A stretch of 6,259 nt of DNA from an uncultured Eubacteriales bacterium (lineage in GTDB: Bacteria; Bacillota; Clostridia; Christensenellales; Borkfalkiaceae): NCBI GenBank assembly GCA_900554485.1, contig USHO01000069.1, positions 1-6,259 on the forward strand, given 5' to 3'. Below are positions 5,727 to 6,259 of the stretch, piece after piece (position 1 is the stretch's first letter; each line of letters opens with the position of its first letter). The position numbers and the translations under genes were made by a program. The notes below the pieces were generated by a model. That model saw only the letters and a program-made list of their open reading frames with translations. It made no database searches and had not been told where the DNA came from.

Positions 5727-5994
5727 CGTAATAATAAATCTACGGCGGAAAAGAGTAACGGGAAAAGACGTCGAGAGAAAAGGCGGTCGGTGCAAGCCTT
5801 AAGTCGGATTCCGCGAAAGTGCCTTCCGCTCTTCGCGCGGGGATAAGTTTCCGCGTCGGAAGTAAGAGGAGTTAATCGCTCACGCTGCGCCGGCGTAAAA
5901 GGCTTGAAGAGGGGTCTGACGACCCGAAAGAAAAGTGGAACAGCGTTACGACGCCTTTTCTCATACGGTTACCGTACGGGAAAGGCGTTTTTTT
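5727..5994 (+). promoter_or_regulatory. T-box riboswitch, probably tRNA-Cys responsive, controlling cysE
   Basis: The leader senses uncharged tRNA and permits readthrough into cysE when charged tRNA-Cys is low. Stem I base pairs GCGGAA (5745-5750) with UUCCGC (5824-5829). The specifier loop has AGUA (5754-5757) on the left and GAA (5815-5817) on the right, followed by UGC at 5820-5822, the probable Cys specifier codon. The apical part has GAGAGA and GGUCGGUGCAAGCC, typical of T-box distal loops. Stem II is an 8-bp hairpin (5836-5855). Stem III is GGGUC/GACCC (5912-5925). The antiterminator pairs AAAAG (5931-5935) with CUUUU (5955-5959) and GCG (5943-5945) with CGC (5952-5954), around a 7-nt bulge UGGAACA. 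The UGGA complements a UCCA acceptor end, as in tRNA-Cys with U73. Specifier register alone is ambiguous (AGU, GUG or UGC), but the bulge and the downstream gene select cysteine. Confidence 0.93.
5951..5994 (+). terminator. T-box attenuator terminator upstream of cysE
   Basis: ACGCCUUU (5951-5958) pairs with AAAGGCGU (5981-5988), and an inner UACGG/CCGUA (5964-5976) extends the hairpin. It runs into a seven-T tract (5988-5994). The left arm overlaps the 3' half of the antiterminator, so the two structures exclude each other, as in standard T-box control. Confidence 0.92.
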
Positions 5995-6012
5995 AATCGG
6001 CAGGCTGACAAA

Positions 6013-6258
6013 ATGTTTTTCAAAAGGTTAAGAGAAGATATAAATTTCGCAAAACAGAGCGACCCCGCGGCAAGGTCGAAATTCGAGATCTGGCTGACGT
6101 ATTCGGGCGTTCACGCCCTTTCGCGACACAGGGTCGCGCATTTCTTTTATAAAATACACCTCAAACTGCTGGCGAGGATGATAAGCCAGACTACAAAATT
6201 TTTCACGGGTATCGAAATTCATCCCGCGGCAAAAGATACAGAAAGAATGCGAAAATAA
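6013..6258 (+). CDS. cysE: Serine O-acetyltransferase, N-terminal part; frame ends prematurely at window edge
   Basis: CysE acetylates L-serine with acetyl-CoA to O-acetylserine, the precursor that O-acetylserine sulfhydrylase turns into cysteine. The 81 residues visible match the family's N-terminal helical domain: MFFKRLREDI, DPAARSKFEIW, GVHALSRHRVAHFFY, KLLARMISQTTKFFTG, then IEIHPAA, which normally opens the left-handed beta-helix as HPAAKIG. From residue 74 the sequence reads DTERMRK and stops (6256-6258), so the whole catalytic beta-helix is missing. This is either a real frameshift or rearrangement, or an error at a contig end. Removing one A from the AAAA at 6231-6234 restores K-I but then gives QKECENK, which does not resemble the family. 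The ATG at 6013 has only a weak Shine-Dalgarno sequence (GGCAGG). The T-box in front and its cysteine specificity support the identification. Confidence 0.85.
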   Translation: MFFKRLREDINFAKQSDPAARSKFEIWLTYSGVHALSRHRVAHFFYKIHLKLLARMISQTTKFFTGIEIHPAAKDTERMRK

Positions 6259-6259
6259 G

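Noticed and set aside
5935..6012. GTG start for cysE at 5935
   Set aside because: That GTG is part of the T-box antiterminator, and the 26 added codons cover the terminator hairpin.

Overview
The window looks like a piece of chromosome from an anaerobic, probably uncultured, Clostridia-type Firmicute. This is inferred from four things: an oxygen-sensitive glycyl radical dehydratase, a T-box leader on a cysteine biosynthesis gene, GGAGG-type ribosome binding sites, and near-consensus sigma-70/sigma-A promoters set in AT-rich spacers between coding regions of moderate G+C. Both edges cut into genes, so this may be a whole short contig. I see no mobile element, CRISPR array, tRNA or rRNA.

Left part (1-2400). 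On the minus strand is most of a B12-independent glycerol/1,2-propanediol dehydratase of the glycyl radical family. Its last ~130 residues, including the glycyl radical loop, lie beyond base 1. It is driven by a perfect TTGACA-17-TATAAT promoter. About 120 bp away a second perfect promoter points the other way.

Centre (2400-3170). The second promoter drives a single plus-strand gene for a 236-residue protein with two membrane segments and a soluble C-terminal domain. I do not recognise its function. It ends at a strong 18-bp inverted repeat that should terminate transcription from both sides.

Right part (3162-6259). A minus-strand pair, serS (seryl-tRNA synthetase) followed by a gene fusing an HD-type and a HAD-type phosphohydrolase domain, is probably one transcript from a promoter just upstream of serS. 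It runs into the same bidirectional terminator. Divergent from serS, a plus-strand promoter leads into a complete T-box riboswitch. Its putative UGC specifier and UGGA antiterminator bulge both fit tRNA-Cys, and it controls cysE (serine O-acetyltransferase, first step of cysteine synthesis). The cysE frame stops abnormally after 81 codons at the window edge.

How the genes fit together: serS and cysE both consume serine, one for protein synthesis and one for cysteine synthesis, and lie back to back. The T-box should open cysE when cysteinyl-tRNA is scarce. The dehydratase and the membrane protein share a regulatory spacer but no evident pathway. No clearly new multi-gene system is visible. The items most worth following are the HD-HAD fusion, the unknown membrane protein with its divergent consensus promoters, and the broken end of cysE.
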